From Burkholderia sp. 8Y (lineage in GTDB: Bacteria > Pseudomonadota > Gammaproteobacteria > Burkholderiales > Burkholderiaceae), in NCBI RefSeq assembly GCF_902506145.1, contig NZ_LR733519.1, positions 1,004,687 through 1,068,686 of the forward strand: DNA of 64,000 bases, read 5' to 3'. A model generated the notes under the pieces. The model had not been told where the DNA came from. It ran no database searches and saw nothing but the letters and a program-made list of their open reading frames with translations. Both the position numbers and the translations under genes were made by a program. Position 1 is the first letter of the stretch; every line of letters begins with the position of its first letter. This document shows positions 44,699 through 53,773 of this stretch, piece by piece.

Positions 44699-45295
44699 AT
44701 GACGATTGCGGGCAAAGTAAAGCAACGATTCCGGCCGCCCTATTCATTGAACGCCATCTTTCTGTGCCACGCCGCCACGCAAGCGATGAAAGCCGCCCTT
44801 TTTCCGACGGGTGATGAGCCGCCTGCTTGCGACGACCGCGAGACGCTTGCCCGACGCTTCGCGGGCTATGAGGGCCGCGTCATCGCGAGTCCCGCTGCGG
44901 CGGCGTGTGCAACGGCCGGATGGATCGCGCAGACCTATCTGATCGACGACGCATTCCGCGATATCGACTATGGTGAATGGCGTGGGCATTCGATCAGTGC
45001 TATCGCGGAACAAGACCCCGAAGGCGTGGCCGCATGGTTGGCGAACGTTGATGCGCGGCCACATGGCGGCGAAAGCGTTGCCATGCTTTATGAGCGCGTC
45101 GCGAAGGCACTTTCCGGCCTTGCCCGCGACAACGCTATGAATGAGCGATGCCTGATCGTCACGCATGCCATCGTCGTTAAGGCAGTACTCGCGCATGTGC
45201 GCCGGGAGCCGCCTGCATCCATCCTTGCGATGAATTTCGCGCCGCTGTCGTCCCTATCGCTTGACCATCGTGTCCTGAACTTCGTCGCGCAGTGA
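44699..45295 (+). CDS. cobC: Histidine phosphatase, CobC-like (alpha-ribazole phosphatase)
   Basis: About 198 residues of the phosphoglycerate-mutase-like phosphatase superfamily. In cobalamin loci this is usually the alpha-ribazole-5'-phosphate phosphatase that finishes the lower ligand. The middle (DDAFRDIDYGEWRGHS, HGGESVAMLYERV) and CLIVTHAIVVKAVL fit the family. The usual RHG of the active site is replaced: FLCHAATQ keeps the catalytic histidine (H24) but has Cys for Arg. The start is uncertain (44699, or a later codon), and the gene begins within 10 bases of the divergent riboswitch. Confidence 0.75.
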   Translation: MTIAGKVKQRFRPPYSLNAIFLCHAATQAMKAALFPTGDEPPACDDRETLARRFAGYEGRVIASPAAAACATAGWIAQTYLIDDAFRDIDYGEWRGHSISAIAEQDPEGVAAWLANVDARPHGGESVAMLYERVAKALSGLARDNAMNERCLIVTHAIVVKAVLAHVRREPPASILAMNFAPLSSLSLDHRVLNFVAQ

Positions 45296-45351
45296 AAACT
45301 CCAATGCATCTGACGGCATTGCGCTGTCGATTCGCCTAAAAGGAGGCTCAG

Positions 45352-45723
45352 ATGTCGCACTATGTGGATGGTTTCGTCGTACCCGTACCCATCGGCAAGA
45401 TCGACGCTTATCGCGTCATGGCGGAAGAGGCCGGCAAGATCTGGCTTGAACACGGCGCACTGCAATTCATCGAGAGCATTGCCGACGACGTGAAGCCGGG
45501 GAAAGTGACTTCATTCCCGCAAAGCGTGCAGTTGCAAGAAGGCGAAACGGTCGCGTTCTCGTGGATACTGTATGAATCGCGCGAGCAGCGTGACGCGGTC
45601 AACGCCAAAGTCATGGAGGACCCGCGCCTCAAGGCCCTGATGGAGAAAGCCGAGCCGCCGTTCGATGCAAAGCGCATGTTTTTCGGCGGATTTGCGACGA
45701 TAGTGGAACTGGCGCGCGCCTAA
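45352..45723 (+). CDS. DUF1428 family protein
   Basis: A 123-residue dimeric alpha-beta barrel protein, beginning YVDGFVVPVPIGKIDAYRVMAE and containing FPQSVQLQEGETVAFSWILYESREQRD, typical of DUF1428. The function is unknown; related small proteins act on metabolites or as stress proteins. ATG 45352 follows AAAAGGAGG at good spacing. It may be co-transcribed with the monooxygenase-like gene 39 bases downstream. Confidence 0.87.
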   Translation: MSHYVDGFVVPVPIGKIDAYRVMAEEAGKIWLEHGALQFIESIADDVKPGKVTSFPQSVQLQEGETVAFSWILYESREQRDAVNAKVMEDPRLKALMEKAEPPFDAKRMFFGGFATIVELARA

Positions 45724-45762
45724 GCACTCGTTCGTTCAGTCACCGTAAAGGAACATATCGAC

Positions 45763-46077
45763 ATGTATATCGCCATGAATCGCTTCAAGATCGTGCCGGG
45801 GGCCGAAGCGGATTTCGAGCGCCTATGGACGAGCCGCGACACGCATCTCAAGGACGTGCCCGGCTTCGTCGAATTCCATTTGCTCAAAGGCCCGGCGAAA
45901 GACGACCATGTGCTCTATTCGAGCCATACGATCTGGGCGAATCGGGCGGCGTTCGAAGACTGGACGCGCTCCGACGCGTTTCGCGCCGCGCATCGCAATG
46001 CGGGCGGCGAAACGCGTCAGCTCTATCTGGGGCATCCCGAGTTCGAAGGCTTCGAGGTCATTCAGACCGTCAAATAG
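45763..46077 (+). CDS. ABM-fold monooxygenase (HmoA-like)
   Basis: A 104-residue antibiotic-biosynthesis-monooxygenase fold protein. It has NRF near the start, DVPGFVEFHLLKGP, HTIWANRAAFEDWTRSDAFRAAH and a YLGHPEFEGFEV tail, resembling HmoA/IsdG-type heme-degrading enzymes. The catalytic Asn, Trp and His set of IsdG is only partly recognisable, so activity on heme is unproven. It follows the DUF1428 gene closely and is followed by a stem-loop. Confidence 0.82.
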   Translation: MYIAMNRFKIVPGAEADFERLWTSRDTHLKDVPGFVEFHLLKGPAKDDHVLYSSHTIWANRAAFEDWTRSDAFRAAHRNAGGETRQLYLGHPEFEGFEVIQTVK

Positions 46078-46084
46078 CACGCCT

Positions 46085-46118
46085 CTTTTACACGTTGATG
46101 AAAAAACGTGCTTAAAAG
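46085..46118 (+). terminator. Probable terminator between the ABM gene and a convergent gene
   Basis: Arms around 46085-46096 and 46105-46118 can pair (CTTTTA-CACGTT against AACGTG-CTTAAAAG with a small bulge). It lies between two converging genes and has A/T runs on both sides. Confidence 0.45.
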
Positions 46119-46151
46119 AAGTCTGATTCGCGCGCCTTCGTCCTTCGATTC

Positions 46152-46484
46152 TCAGGCCTTTGCGCCGCGTGCCATGCGCTGCAAAGTTGAAGAGTCGATG
46201 GCGGCGGCGCATATGCGCACCGCCTCTTTTAGCGTACGCGGCCTGCCTGCGCCGAATTCCGTCTCCAGCATGGCGACCGCGCGGACGCGCTCCTCCTTGC
46301 CGAGTTGCTCGCCGGTTGCCATTTCGAGAACCGAGATGAAATAGGCGGCAGGCGGCGCCGCGCGCCCTTGTGCAGACGGCGCCGGAGCGCGCGCGCCCGC
46401 CAGCTCGCTGCTGTGGGCGGTCCTGTGTAAAGCCGGCCATACTGCCCGGTCCGTGTCATTTCGACTATTCATTGATCTGTTCAT
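46152..46484 (-). CDS. Hypothetical protein (110 residues)
   Basis: A frame beginning MNRSMNSRNDTDRAVWPALH, with a proline/alanine-rich middle and a more ordered C-terminal half (AYFISVLEMATGEQLGKEER, then VRAVAMLETEFG and LKEAVRICAAAIDSSTLQRM). The C-terminal part looks helical and has good third-codon bias. I do not recognise the family. There is no signal peptide or membrane segment. It converges with the ABM gene. Its true start may be later than the first ATG. Confidence 0.55.
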   Translation of the reverse strand: MNRSMNSRNDTDRAVWPALHRTAHSSELAGARAPAPSAQGRAAPPAAYFISVLEMATGEQLGKEERVRAVAMLETEFGAGRPRTLKEAVRICAAAIDSSTLQRMARGAKA

Positions 46485-46554
46485 TCGCTGAAGTGCTTGA
46501 GCGCCGACGCGCCATCGTCATTGAGCAAACTTACAGCAAGGGCTGTTCCACCTG

Positions 46555-47496
46555 TCACGCGGCTTTGCTTTGGCCAGACAAGACGGCCTTTGCAACTCGG
46601 CAGGCCGCCAGGTCCCATGCCGCGCAGCCGACCGATTTGAACACCACCGGCGCGTCGCGTTTCTCCTGTGATGCAAGCGCGCTCGCGAGCGGACGCACCG
46701 TGCTCCAGTCGATTCCGGCGAGGATGAAATCTCCCCCCTCGTGGCGCGCGCCCGCAAGGTCGTCGACAAACAACGTGCTTGTTCGAATGGTCGAGCCCGC
46801 GATTTCGGCGGCATCGGCGGTGAAGGCGCCTACGCCTATCACGAGTCGCTCCGCATCGGCCGGTTGCGTGTACACCGGCGTTTTGCTCGTCGTCGCGGCG
46901 ATGACCACGTCGACGGAGGCTGGAATCGCGGAGTCTTCGAGCGCGACGAGATTCGATGACAGTGCGCCATGCTCCGCGCAGAACGCGCTCGCACGCCCGG
47001 CGCGCGAGCCGAGTACCAATATGCGCGCGTCGGGATAAAGGCTCGCGAGTGCTTCCACATGCGAAGCAGCCTGCTTTCCTGTGCCGATCACGAGCACGTC
47101 ACGCGGAACGTCGGCGGCGAGCGTCCGGATGGCAAGCATGGAGACCGCGGCCGTCCGGCGCCCCGTCACGGTGGGACCGTCGAGCATGAATTGCGGCACG
47201 CCCGTCGTCGCGTCGAAGGCGGTGACCTGACCGTGGATGGTCTGCAAGCCGCGCGCGCCATTGCCGGGGCACACGTTGACGAGCTTGTGCATGGCGATGT
47301 CGGCGGCGGTCGCGGGCATCGAGAGCATCACGCCGCCTTCCGCCAACGCGACGACCATGCGCTCGGGGCTGGCAATGCGACCGGCGGCATAGTCGAGCAT
47401 CGTGGCGGCGAGCGTGTCCGCCAGACGGTCGTAAGGCAGAAGGCGCGCCGTTTGCGTCGCGTCGAAGAAGGGGATTGCGCTAGGTGTGTCGGTCAT
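46555..47496 (-). CDS. Ornithine cyclodeaminase/mu-crystallin family protein
   Basis: A 313-residue NAD(P)-dependent enzyme of the OCD/mu-crystallin family. The PSPERMVV-like opening, HKLVNVCPGNGARGLQTIHG, the Rossmann VLVIGTGKQAASHVEAL (about 133-149) and VIGVGAFTADAAEIAGS are visible. The best functional guess is delta-1-pyrroline-2-carboxylate reductase (hydroxyproline or lysine/proline metabolism), because the key catalytic residues of true ornithine cyclodeaminase are not obvious, but the substrate remains open. It is divergent from ppk2. Confidence 0.85.
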   Translation of the reverse strand: MTDTPSAIPFFDATQTARLLPYDRLADTLAATMLDYAAGRIASPERMVVALAEGGVMLSMPATAADIAMHKLVNVCPGNGARGLQTIHGQVTAFDATTGVPQFMLDGPTVTGRRTAAVSMLAIRTLAADVPRDVLVIGTGKQAASHVEALASLYPDARILVLGSRAGRASAFCAEHGALSSNLVALEDSAIPASVDVVIAATTSKTPVYTQPADAERLVIGVGAFTADAAEIAGSTIRTSTLFVDDLAGARHEGGDFILAGIDWSTVRPLASALASQEKRDAPVVFKSVGCAAWDLAACRVAKAVLSGQSKAA

Positions 47497-47742
47497 CGTG
47501 CGGTTCGCCTCTGGAATGGATGTGCCATCGTTATGCCCTTGAAACGCCCGACCATTCTAAAGTCCGCGCGGGCAGTGTCATAAAGCGCGCGGCTTTCTAC
47601 AATGGATGGCGCATGGGCGGTGTCACATGCATGCCATCCGTAAGCGTCACCATCGGGCGTTTAGCGACGCCCGCGCAGCGCGCAGGGCATCGCCAGCAGT
47701 TGCGCCCTAAAAGCACGCCACAGAACGCACATGGAGTACTCA

Positions 47743-48639
47743 ATGACCACGACGGACAAACAGCGCCGCTTCCACGCCGACCTGATCGACAGCTACGACG
47801 AAGAGTTCGAGATGGAGATCGACGATCGCTTGCTCGACGGCGAAGCGGCGTTTTCCGACGAGGAGCGGCAGCTTCGCAAGACCTATTTTCGCGAGTTGTT
47901 CCGGCTGCAAGGCGAATTGGTGAAGCTACAGGACTGGGTGGTCCATACGGGCCACCGGCTCGTCGTGATCTTCGAAGGCCGCGACGCCGCGGGCAAGGGC
48001 GGCGCCATCAAACGTATCACGCAGCGGCTCAATCCGCGCGTGTGCCGCGTGGCCGCCCTGCCCGCCCCGAACAATCGCGAGCGCACGCAATGGTACTTTC
48101 AGCGGTACGTGTCGCAGTTGCCCGCGGGCGGCGAGATCGTGCTGTTCGATCGAAGCTGGTATAACCGCGCGGGCGTCGAGCGCGTGATGCATTTCTGCAC
48201 CGACGAAGAGTATGAAGAATTCTTTCGCTCGGTTCCCGAGTTCGAGAAGATGCTCGTGCGCAGCGGCATCCAGATCATCAAATACTGGTTCTCGATTACC
48301 GATGACGAACAGGAAGTGCGCTTTCAGGCGCGAATCGAAGATCCGCTGAAGCAGTGGAAACTCAGCCCGATGGATCTTGAGAGCCGCCGTCGCTGGGAAG
48401 CGTACACGGCCGCGAAGGAAGTGATGCTGCAACGTTCGCATATTCCCGAAGCGCCGTGGTGGGTCGTGCAGGCCGTCGACAAGAAGCGCGCTCGCCTCAA
48501 CTGCATTCACCACCTGTTGAGTCAGGTGCCGTATCACGAGATCGAACACCCATCGATCACGCTGCCGGAGCGTGTTTTCAATCCCGACTACTTGCGTCAG
48601 CCCGTTCCGGAATCGATGTATGTCCCCGAAGTTTATTAA
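47743..48639 (+). CDS. ppk2: Polyphosphate kinase 2 (class I)
   Basis: A 298-residue PPK2 enzyme that makes nucleoside triphosphates from polyphosphate and diphosphates. Walker A is FEGRDAAGKGG near residues 77-87, Walker B/lid LFDRSWYNRAGVERVMHFC and PWWVVQAVDKKRARLNCIHHLL follow. ATG 47743 is chosen: the upstream ATG at 47731 places the GGAG box inside the coding frame, and 47743 has it at ideal spacing. It appears monocistronic and cytosolic. Confidence 0.93.
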   Translation: MTTTDKQRRFHADLIDSYDEEFEMEIDDRLLDGEAAFSDEERQLRKTYFRELFRLQGELVKLQDWVVHTGHRLVVIFEGRDAAGKGGAIKRITQRLNPRVCRVAALPAPNNRERTQWYFQRYVSQLPAGGEIVLFDRSWYNRAGVERVMHFCTDEEYEEFFRSVPEFEKMLVRSGIQIIKYWFSITDDEQEVRFQARIEDPLKQWKLSPMDLESRRRWEAYTAAKEVMLQRSHIPEAPWWVVQAVDKKRARLNCIHHLLSQVPYHEIEHPSITLPERVFNPDYLRQPVPESMYVPEVY

Positions 48640-48645
48640 CCACGC

Positions 48646-48882
48646 CTAGCAGCAGTGACGGCAGGCGATGCGTTCCACCGCCGCGCCGCCACGCTGACGC
48701 AGTGCCGCTTGATGTGCAATTTGATGCGCCATGATCTGATAGACCTGCTGCGAGCCTTTGAGCAGCATCACAAGCACGACTTGCGCGAGGTTGAAGTCAA
48801 GCGAAACCATCAGCCGCGTCAAAAGAAGCAGTGGCAGCACCACGGATGGTTGATACAGTTGTCTTGCGATCAAAGCTCTCAT
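48646..48882 (-). CDS. Small hypothetical membrane protein (78 residues)
   Basis: A reading frame with start ATG 48882 following GGGAG. It begins MRALIARQLYQPSVVLPLLL, has a hydrophobic stretch around VVLPLLLLTRLMV and NLAQVVLVMLLKG, and a basic, Cys-ending tail (IACRHCC). The frame opens upstream to 48987 (MQAIVRRK...), so a 113-residue form is possible. I do not recognise it. It converges with ppk2, and the RND operon terminator lies upstream. Confidence 0.5.
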   Translation of the reverse strand: MRALIARQLYQPSVVLPLLLLTRLMVSLDFNLAQVVLVMLLKGSQQVYQIMAHQIAHQAALRQRGGAAVERIACRHCC

Positions 48883-48990
48883 TGCACGCTCCCGTTCCCA
48901 TGATTGAGATTCTAGGGATCGCGTCGCATGGGATAAATGGGCGCTAAGTGAAGACATATGTTCCTTGCGGCGAACAATCGCCTGCATGCG

Positions 48991-49018
48991 AAAAGCCCCG
49001 CTCTAAGCGGGGCTTCTC
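48991..49018 (-). terminator. Terminator of the efflux operon
   Basis: Perfect GC-rich stem (GCCCCGC/GCGGGGC, arms 48995-49001 and 49007-49013, extended by A:T pairs) with a 5-base loop, followed on the minus strand by TTTT. It lies 10-30 bases after the opcM stop. Confidence 0.85.
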
Positions 49019-49027
49019 GCATCGCCA

Positions 49028-50533
49028 TTACTTCTGCGCAAGACTCGGTTCAGGCACGGGCGTGGGCATCGCATCGCCCCAGCCGCCGCCTAAAGCGCGA
49101 ACGAGGTTGACCGTCGATACCGCTTGCGCCCCCGCAAGCTGAACCGCCCCGCGCTGCGATTGCAGGACCGTGCGCTCCGCGTCGATCACGTCGAGATAAT
49201 TCACCGCGCCTTCCGTGTACTGCGTGCGCGAGAGCTGCGCTGCGCGTACCGACGCATTCACCGCATCCGCTTGCGTCGCCGTTTGCGTTTCGAGAATGCG
49301 CAAGTCAGACAGATTGTCTTCGACTTCACGGAATGCCACGAGCACTTGCTGCCGATAATTCGCTACGTCCTCTTCGTAAATGGCGCGTGCATTCGCGAGA
49401 TTGCCTTTGCGACGCCCGCCATCGAAGATTGGCAGATTCAGCATGGTGCCCGCGAACGGTCCGAGCAAGAACGTGCGGCTCGACCAGTTGAAGAGATCGC
49501 CGAGCGTGGCCGACTCGAAGCCGCCCGAGCCTGTCAGGTTGAGCGACGGAAAGAACGCGGCCTTCGCCACGCCGATGCGTGCATTCGCTGCCGCCATCGA
49601 CCGCTCCGCTGCCGCAATGTCGGGACGGCGTTCGAGCAAGGAAGACGGCAAGCCCGGCGGCACGCGCACGGTGACAGGTCTGAGCGGATTGGCTGCCATC
49701 GAGAACTGCGCGGGCGTCTTGCCGAGCAGCACTGCGAGGCTATGCTCGGATGCGGCGCGCAGCCGTTGCACGGTCATCGCATCCGAACGCGCGGTCGCGA
49801 GCTCCGACTTCGCGCGGGCCACATCCAGTTCGCTGATGTCGCCTTCGGCGAACCGGCGCTCTGCGAGTTTCAGCGCCTCTTCACGCAGCGTCACGGTACG
49901 CGTGTACACATCCAGTTCGGCATCGCGTTCGCGTAGCTCGAAGTAGTTTTGCGCGACGTCCGCCTGCAATGCGAGCTGCACTGAACGGAACAAGGCTTCG
50001 CTTTGCTGCGTATCGGCGTTCGCGGCCTGGACCGAGTTGGACACGCGCCCGAACAGATCCACTTCATACGACACGCTGGCCTCTGCACGCCACAACGACT
50101 GCGCCGGAACGTTCGCATTCGCCGGCAGCAGTTGCGATGCCGGCGAGAGCTTCTCGCGCGTCGGACCGAAGCCCGCGTCGAGCGTCGGGAAAAGCCCTGC
50201 GCGCGCGGTCTGATTGATTCCGCGCGCCTCTTTCACGCGCGCTGCCGCTGCTTTCAGGTTCTGATTTGCATCTTGCGCCTGACGTTCCACATCGTTGAGC
50301 GTGGCGTCATCGAATAAGGTCCACCATTCGCCGCGCAACATCTCTTCGGAAGGCTGCGCCGTCTTCCAGGTTCCCGCTTCCGATGGCGACAACGTCGGCG
50401 TTTCCTTGTAGACGCTCGGTGCATTCACATCCGGCTTTTCATAGGTGGGCGCGAGCGAACATCCCGCGAGCATCAGCAATGCGCCCATCAGCGCGGGCAA
50501 TCCCAGCCATTTTTTCATAGGCATCTTGTTCAT
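49028..50533 (-). CDS. opcM: Outer-membrane efflux lipoprotein
   Basis: A 501-residue TolC/OprM-type channel. The lipobox MLAGC places the acylated cysteine at C25 after a short signal peptide. The OEP domains follow, with YEVDLFGRVSNSVQAA, RRFAEGDISELDVARAKSELA, LLERRPDIAAAERSMAAANA and YLDVIDAERTVL. ATG 50533 is chosen because GAGG lies 6 bases upstream; ATG 50545 overlaps the ceoB stop. In Burkholderia cenocepacia the ceo locus ends with opcM, which matches this order. Confidence 0.9.
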   Translation of the reverse strand: MNKMPMKKWLGLPALMGALLMLAGCSLAPTYEKPDVNAPSVYKETPTLSPSEAGTWKTAQPSEEMLRGEWWTLFDDATLNDVERQAQDANQNLKAAAARVKEARGINQTARAGLFPTLDAGFGPTREKLSPASQLLPANANVPAQSLWRAEASVSYEVDLFGRVSNSVQAANADTQQSEALFRSVQLALQADVAQNYFELRERDAELDVYTRTVTLREEALKLAERRFAEGDISELDVARAKSELATARSDAMTVQRLRAASEHSLAVLLGKTPAQFSMAANPLRPVTVRVPPGLPSSLLERRPDIAAAERSMAAANARIGVAKAAFFPSLNLTGSGGFESATLGDLFNWSSRTFLLGPFAGTMLNLPIFDGGRRKGNLANARAIYEEDVANYRQQVLVAFREVEDNLSDLRILETQTATQADAVNASVRAAQLSRTQYTEGAVNYLDVIDAERTVLQSQRGAVQLAGAQAVSTVNLVRALGGGWGDAMPTPVPEPSLAQK

Positions 50534-50541
50534 GATCGACC

Positions 50542-53500
50542 TCATTGCGCCTCGTATGAAGCGCCGATACCGCGCATCTGCGGATGCGTGCCATGCTTGT
50601 CCGTGACATGCTCGGTGCGGCTCAGCTTGCGCAGAATCACGTAGAACACGGGCGTCAGCATCAGGCCGAAGAGCGTCACGCCCAACATGCCGAAGAAGAC
50701 CGCGACGCCCATCGCGTGACGCATTTCCGAGCCCGCGCCCGACGACAGCACGAGCGGCACCACGCCCATGATGAACGCGATGGACGTCATCAGGATCGGA
50801 CGCAAACGCAGGCGGCTCGCTTCGATTGCGGCCTGCACGATGGAACGCCCCTGCATTTCCAGCTCTCGTGCAAATTCGACGATGAGAATCGCGTTCTTCG
50901 CTGACAAGCCCACGAGCACCATCAAGCCGATCTGCGTGAAGATGTTGTTGTCGCCATCTGTGAGCCATACGCCGATCAGCGCGGACAGAATGCTCATCGG
51001 CACGATCAGAATGACCGCGAGCGGCAGCGTCAGGCTTTCATACAACGCGGCGAGCACAAGGAACACGAGCAGCACGCTGATCGGAAACACCCACAGCGCC
51101 GCGTTGCCCGCGAGAATCTGCTGATACGTGAGATCGGTCCATTCGAACTTGATCCCGCGCGGCAGCACTTGCGCCGCGATGCGTTCCGCCGCCGCCTGCG
51201 CCTGTCCCGACGAATAGCCTGGCGCCGGGCCGCCGTTGATGTCCGCCGCCGTGTAGCCGTTGTAGCGCACCACCATTTCGGGGCCATACGTCGGCGAGAC
51301 TCTCACGAGCGACGACAAAGGCACCATGTCGCCATTCGCGTTACGCGTCTTGAGCAGGCCGATATCTTCGGGATTAGCGCGGAACGGCGCATCCGCTTGC
51401 ACGCGCACCTGATACACGCGGCCGAAGCGATTGAAGTCGTTCACATAGAGCGAGCCGAGATAGACCTGCATCGTGTCGAACACATCGGTCACGGAAACGC
51501 CCAGTTGCTTCGCCTTCACGCGGTCCAGATCGACGTTCAACTGCGGCACGTTGATTTGATAGCTGGAGAACGTCGGCCCCAGTTCCGGCGTTTGCGATGC
51601 GCGCTTGATGAACGCCTGCGTTGCATCGGCGAGTGCGGCATAGCCGAGTGCGCCGCGATCTTCGAGCTGCATCTTGAAGCCGCCGAGTGTCCCCAAGCCG
51701 AGCACTGGCGGCGGCGGGAACACGGCGATGAACGATCCCTTGATGCCCGCGTATTTCTGATTCAGCGCGCCTGCGATGGCATTCGCGGAAAGCGCCTTGT
51801 CATGCACGCGGTCCTTGAACGGCTTGAGCGTGACGAACACGATGCCCGCGCTCGACGAATTGGTGAAGCCGTTCACCGACAAGCCCGGAAACTCCACCGC
51901 GCTCTCCACGCCCGGCTGCTTCAACGCGATGGCGCTCATCTCGCGGATCACGCCTTCGGTGCGGTCGAGCGAAGCGCCGTTCGGCAACTGCGCGAAGCTG
52001 ATCAGATACTCCTTGTCCTGCGCGGGCACGAAGCCGCCCGGCACGATCTTGCCCATCAACACGGCGCCCGCGAGCAGCACCGCATAGAGGACCATCATGA
52101 TCGCCTTGCGGTTGATGACGCCCGTCACGCCCTTGCCATATGCATTCGAACCGCGATGAAACACCGCGTTGAAGCGCCGGAAGAAGCCGCCGAACACGCG
52201 ATCCATGCCACGCGTGAGCCAGTCCTTAGGCTCGTCGTGACCTTTGAGCAGCAGCGCGGCCAGCGCGGGCGACAGCGTCAGCGAATTGAACGCAGAGATC
52301 ACTGTCGAAATGGCGATGGTCATCGCGAACTGCTTGTAGAACTGGCCCGTCAGACCCGACATGAACGCGAGCGGCACGAACACGGCCACGAGTGTCAACG
52401 CAATCGCGATGATCGGCCCGCTCACTTCGCGCATGGCCTGATACGTGGCCTCTCTCGCGGACAACCCGGCTTCGATGTTGCGCTCGACGTTTTCGACCAC
52501 GACGATCGCATCGTCCACCACGATGCCGATGGCGAGCACCATGCCGAAGAGCGATAGCGCGTTGATCGAGAAACCGAACGCGAGCAACAGCGAGAACGTC
52601 CCGACGATCGACACGGGCACGGCAAGAAGCGGAATGATCGACGCACGCCACGTCTGCAAAAACACGATCACCACGAGCACGACGAGCGCAATGGCTTCCG
52701 CGAGCGTATGAATGACCGCTTCAATACTGGAACGCACGAATTGCGTCGGGTCATAGACGATCTGATATTCGAGGCCCGCAGGCATGTCCGCCTGCAGTTC
52801 CTTCATCGTCTTGCGCACTTCGTCGGAGATTTGCAGCGAGTTCGCGCCCGGCTGCTGATTGATTGCGATAGCCACCGCCGACTTGTTATCCAGCAGCGAG
52901 CGCAAGCCATACTCAGATGCCGCCAACTCGACACGCGCGACATCGCCGAGATGCGTGACCGCGCCATCGGGCGACGTCTTCAGCACGATATCGCGGAACT
53001 CGGACTCGTTCTGCAAGCGTCCGCGTGCATTCACGTTGAGTTGCAGCGGCACGTTCGGCAGCGTCGGCGAACCGCCGATCACGCCTGCCGCCACCTGCAC
53101 GTTCTGCTCGCGAATGGCGTTGACGACATCGGTCGCGGTCAGGCCACGCTGCGCGACCTTTTGCGGATCGAGCCACACGCGCATCGAGTAATCGCCCGAA
53201 CCCCACAACTGCACCTCGCCGACGCCGGCAATCCGTTCGAGCCGGTCCTTCACATTGATCAGCGCGTAATTGCGCAGATACGTCATGTCGTAACGGCCAT
53301 TCGGCGAGTTCAGGTGGACCACCATCGTGAGCGTCGGCGACGACTTGATCGTCGTGACGCCAAGCCGCTGCACGTCTTGCGGAAGACGCGGCAACGCCTG
53401 ATTCACGCGGTTCTGCACGAGCTGCGTGTTCTTGTCCGGATCGGTGCCGAGCTTGAAGGTGACCGTGGTCGTCAGGTTGCCGTCGCTGTTGGCCTGCGAC

Positions 53501-53742
53501 TGCATGTAGAGCATGTCTTCCACGCCGTTGATCTGCTCTTCGAGCGGCGAGGCCACGGTCTCCGCGATCACCTTCGGGTTCGCGCCGGGATACTGCGCAT
53601 GGACGACCACCGAAGGCGGCACGACTTCCGGATACTCGGAGATCGGCAGCCTGAACATCGCGATGATCCCGGCCAGCAGCACGACCACCGATAACACGCC
53701 CGCAAAAATCGGGCGGTCGATGAAGAATTTAGATATGTTCAT
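50542..53742 (-). CDS. ceoB: RND multidrug efflux pump subunit
   Basis: A 1066-residue HAE1-type inner-membrane proton/drug antiporter with 12 membrane segments and two large periplasmic loops. Segments typical of AcrB/CeoB: FFIDRPIFAGVLSVVVLLAG at the N-terminus, the proton-relay GIVVDDAIVVVENVER in TM4, and QIGLMVLVGLSAKNAILIVEFA in TM10. In CeoB-type pumps the substrates include chloramphenicol, trimethoprim and salicylate-related compounds. It lies 31 bases after the ceoA stop, and its own stop overlaps the opcM upstream ATG. Confidence 0.93.
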   Translation of the reverse strand: MNISKFFIDRPIFAGVLSVVVLLAGIIAMFRLPISEYPEVVPPSVVVHAQYPGANPKVIAETVASPLEEQINGVEDMLYMQSQANSDGNLTTTVTFKLGTDPDKNTQLVQNRVNQALPRLPQDVQRLGVTTIKSSPTLTMVVHLNSPNGRYDMTYLRNYALINVKDRLERIAGVGEVQLWGSGDYSMRVWLDPQKVAQRGLTATDVVNAIREQNVQVAAGVIGGSPTLPNVPLQLNVNARGRLQNESEFRDIVLKTSPDGAVTHLGDVARVELAASEYGLRSLLDNKSAVAIAINQQPGANSLQISDEVRKTMKELQADMPAGLEYQIVYDPTQFVRSSIEAVIHTLAEAIALVVLVVIVFLQTWRASIIPLLAVPVSIVGTFSLLLAFGFSINALSLFGMVLAIGIVVDDAIVVVENVERNIEAGLSAREATYQAMREVSGPIIAIALTLVAVFVPLAFMSGLTGQFYKQFAMTIAISTVISAFNSLTLSPALAALLLKGHDEPKDWLTRGMDRVFGGFFRRFNAVFHRGSNAYGKGVTGVINRKAIMMVLYAVLLAGAVLMGKIVPGGFVPAQDKEYLISFAQLPNGASLDRTEGVIREMSAIALKQPGVESAVEFPGLSVNGFTNSSSAGIVFVTLKPFKDRVHDKALSANAIAGALNQKYAGIKGSFIAVFPPPPVLGLGTLGGFKMQLEDRGALGYAALADATQAFIKRASQTPELGPTFSSYQINVPQLNVDLDRVKAKQLGVSVTDVFDTMQVYLGSLYVNDFNRFGRVYQVRVQADAPFRANPEDIGLLKTRNANGDMVPLSSLVRVSPTYGPEMVVRYNGYTAADINGGPAPGYSSGQAQAAAERIAAQVLPRGIKFEWTDLTYQQILAGNAALWVFPISVLLVFLVLAALYESLTLPLAVILIVPMSILSALIGVWLTDGDNNIFTQIGLMVLVGLSAKNAILIVEFARELEMQGRSIVQAAIEASRLRLRPILMTSIAFIMGVVPLVLSSGAGSEMRHAMGVAVFFGMLGVTLFGLMLTPVFYVILRKLSRTEHVTDKHGTHPQMRGIGASYEAQ

Positions 53743-53773
53743 GACGGGTTCTGTTGGTTACGAATGACGCGCA

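Noticed and set aside
51169..52557. 462-codon plus-strand frame inside ceoB
   Set aside because: His/Arg-rich antisense shadow of the RND pump gene.
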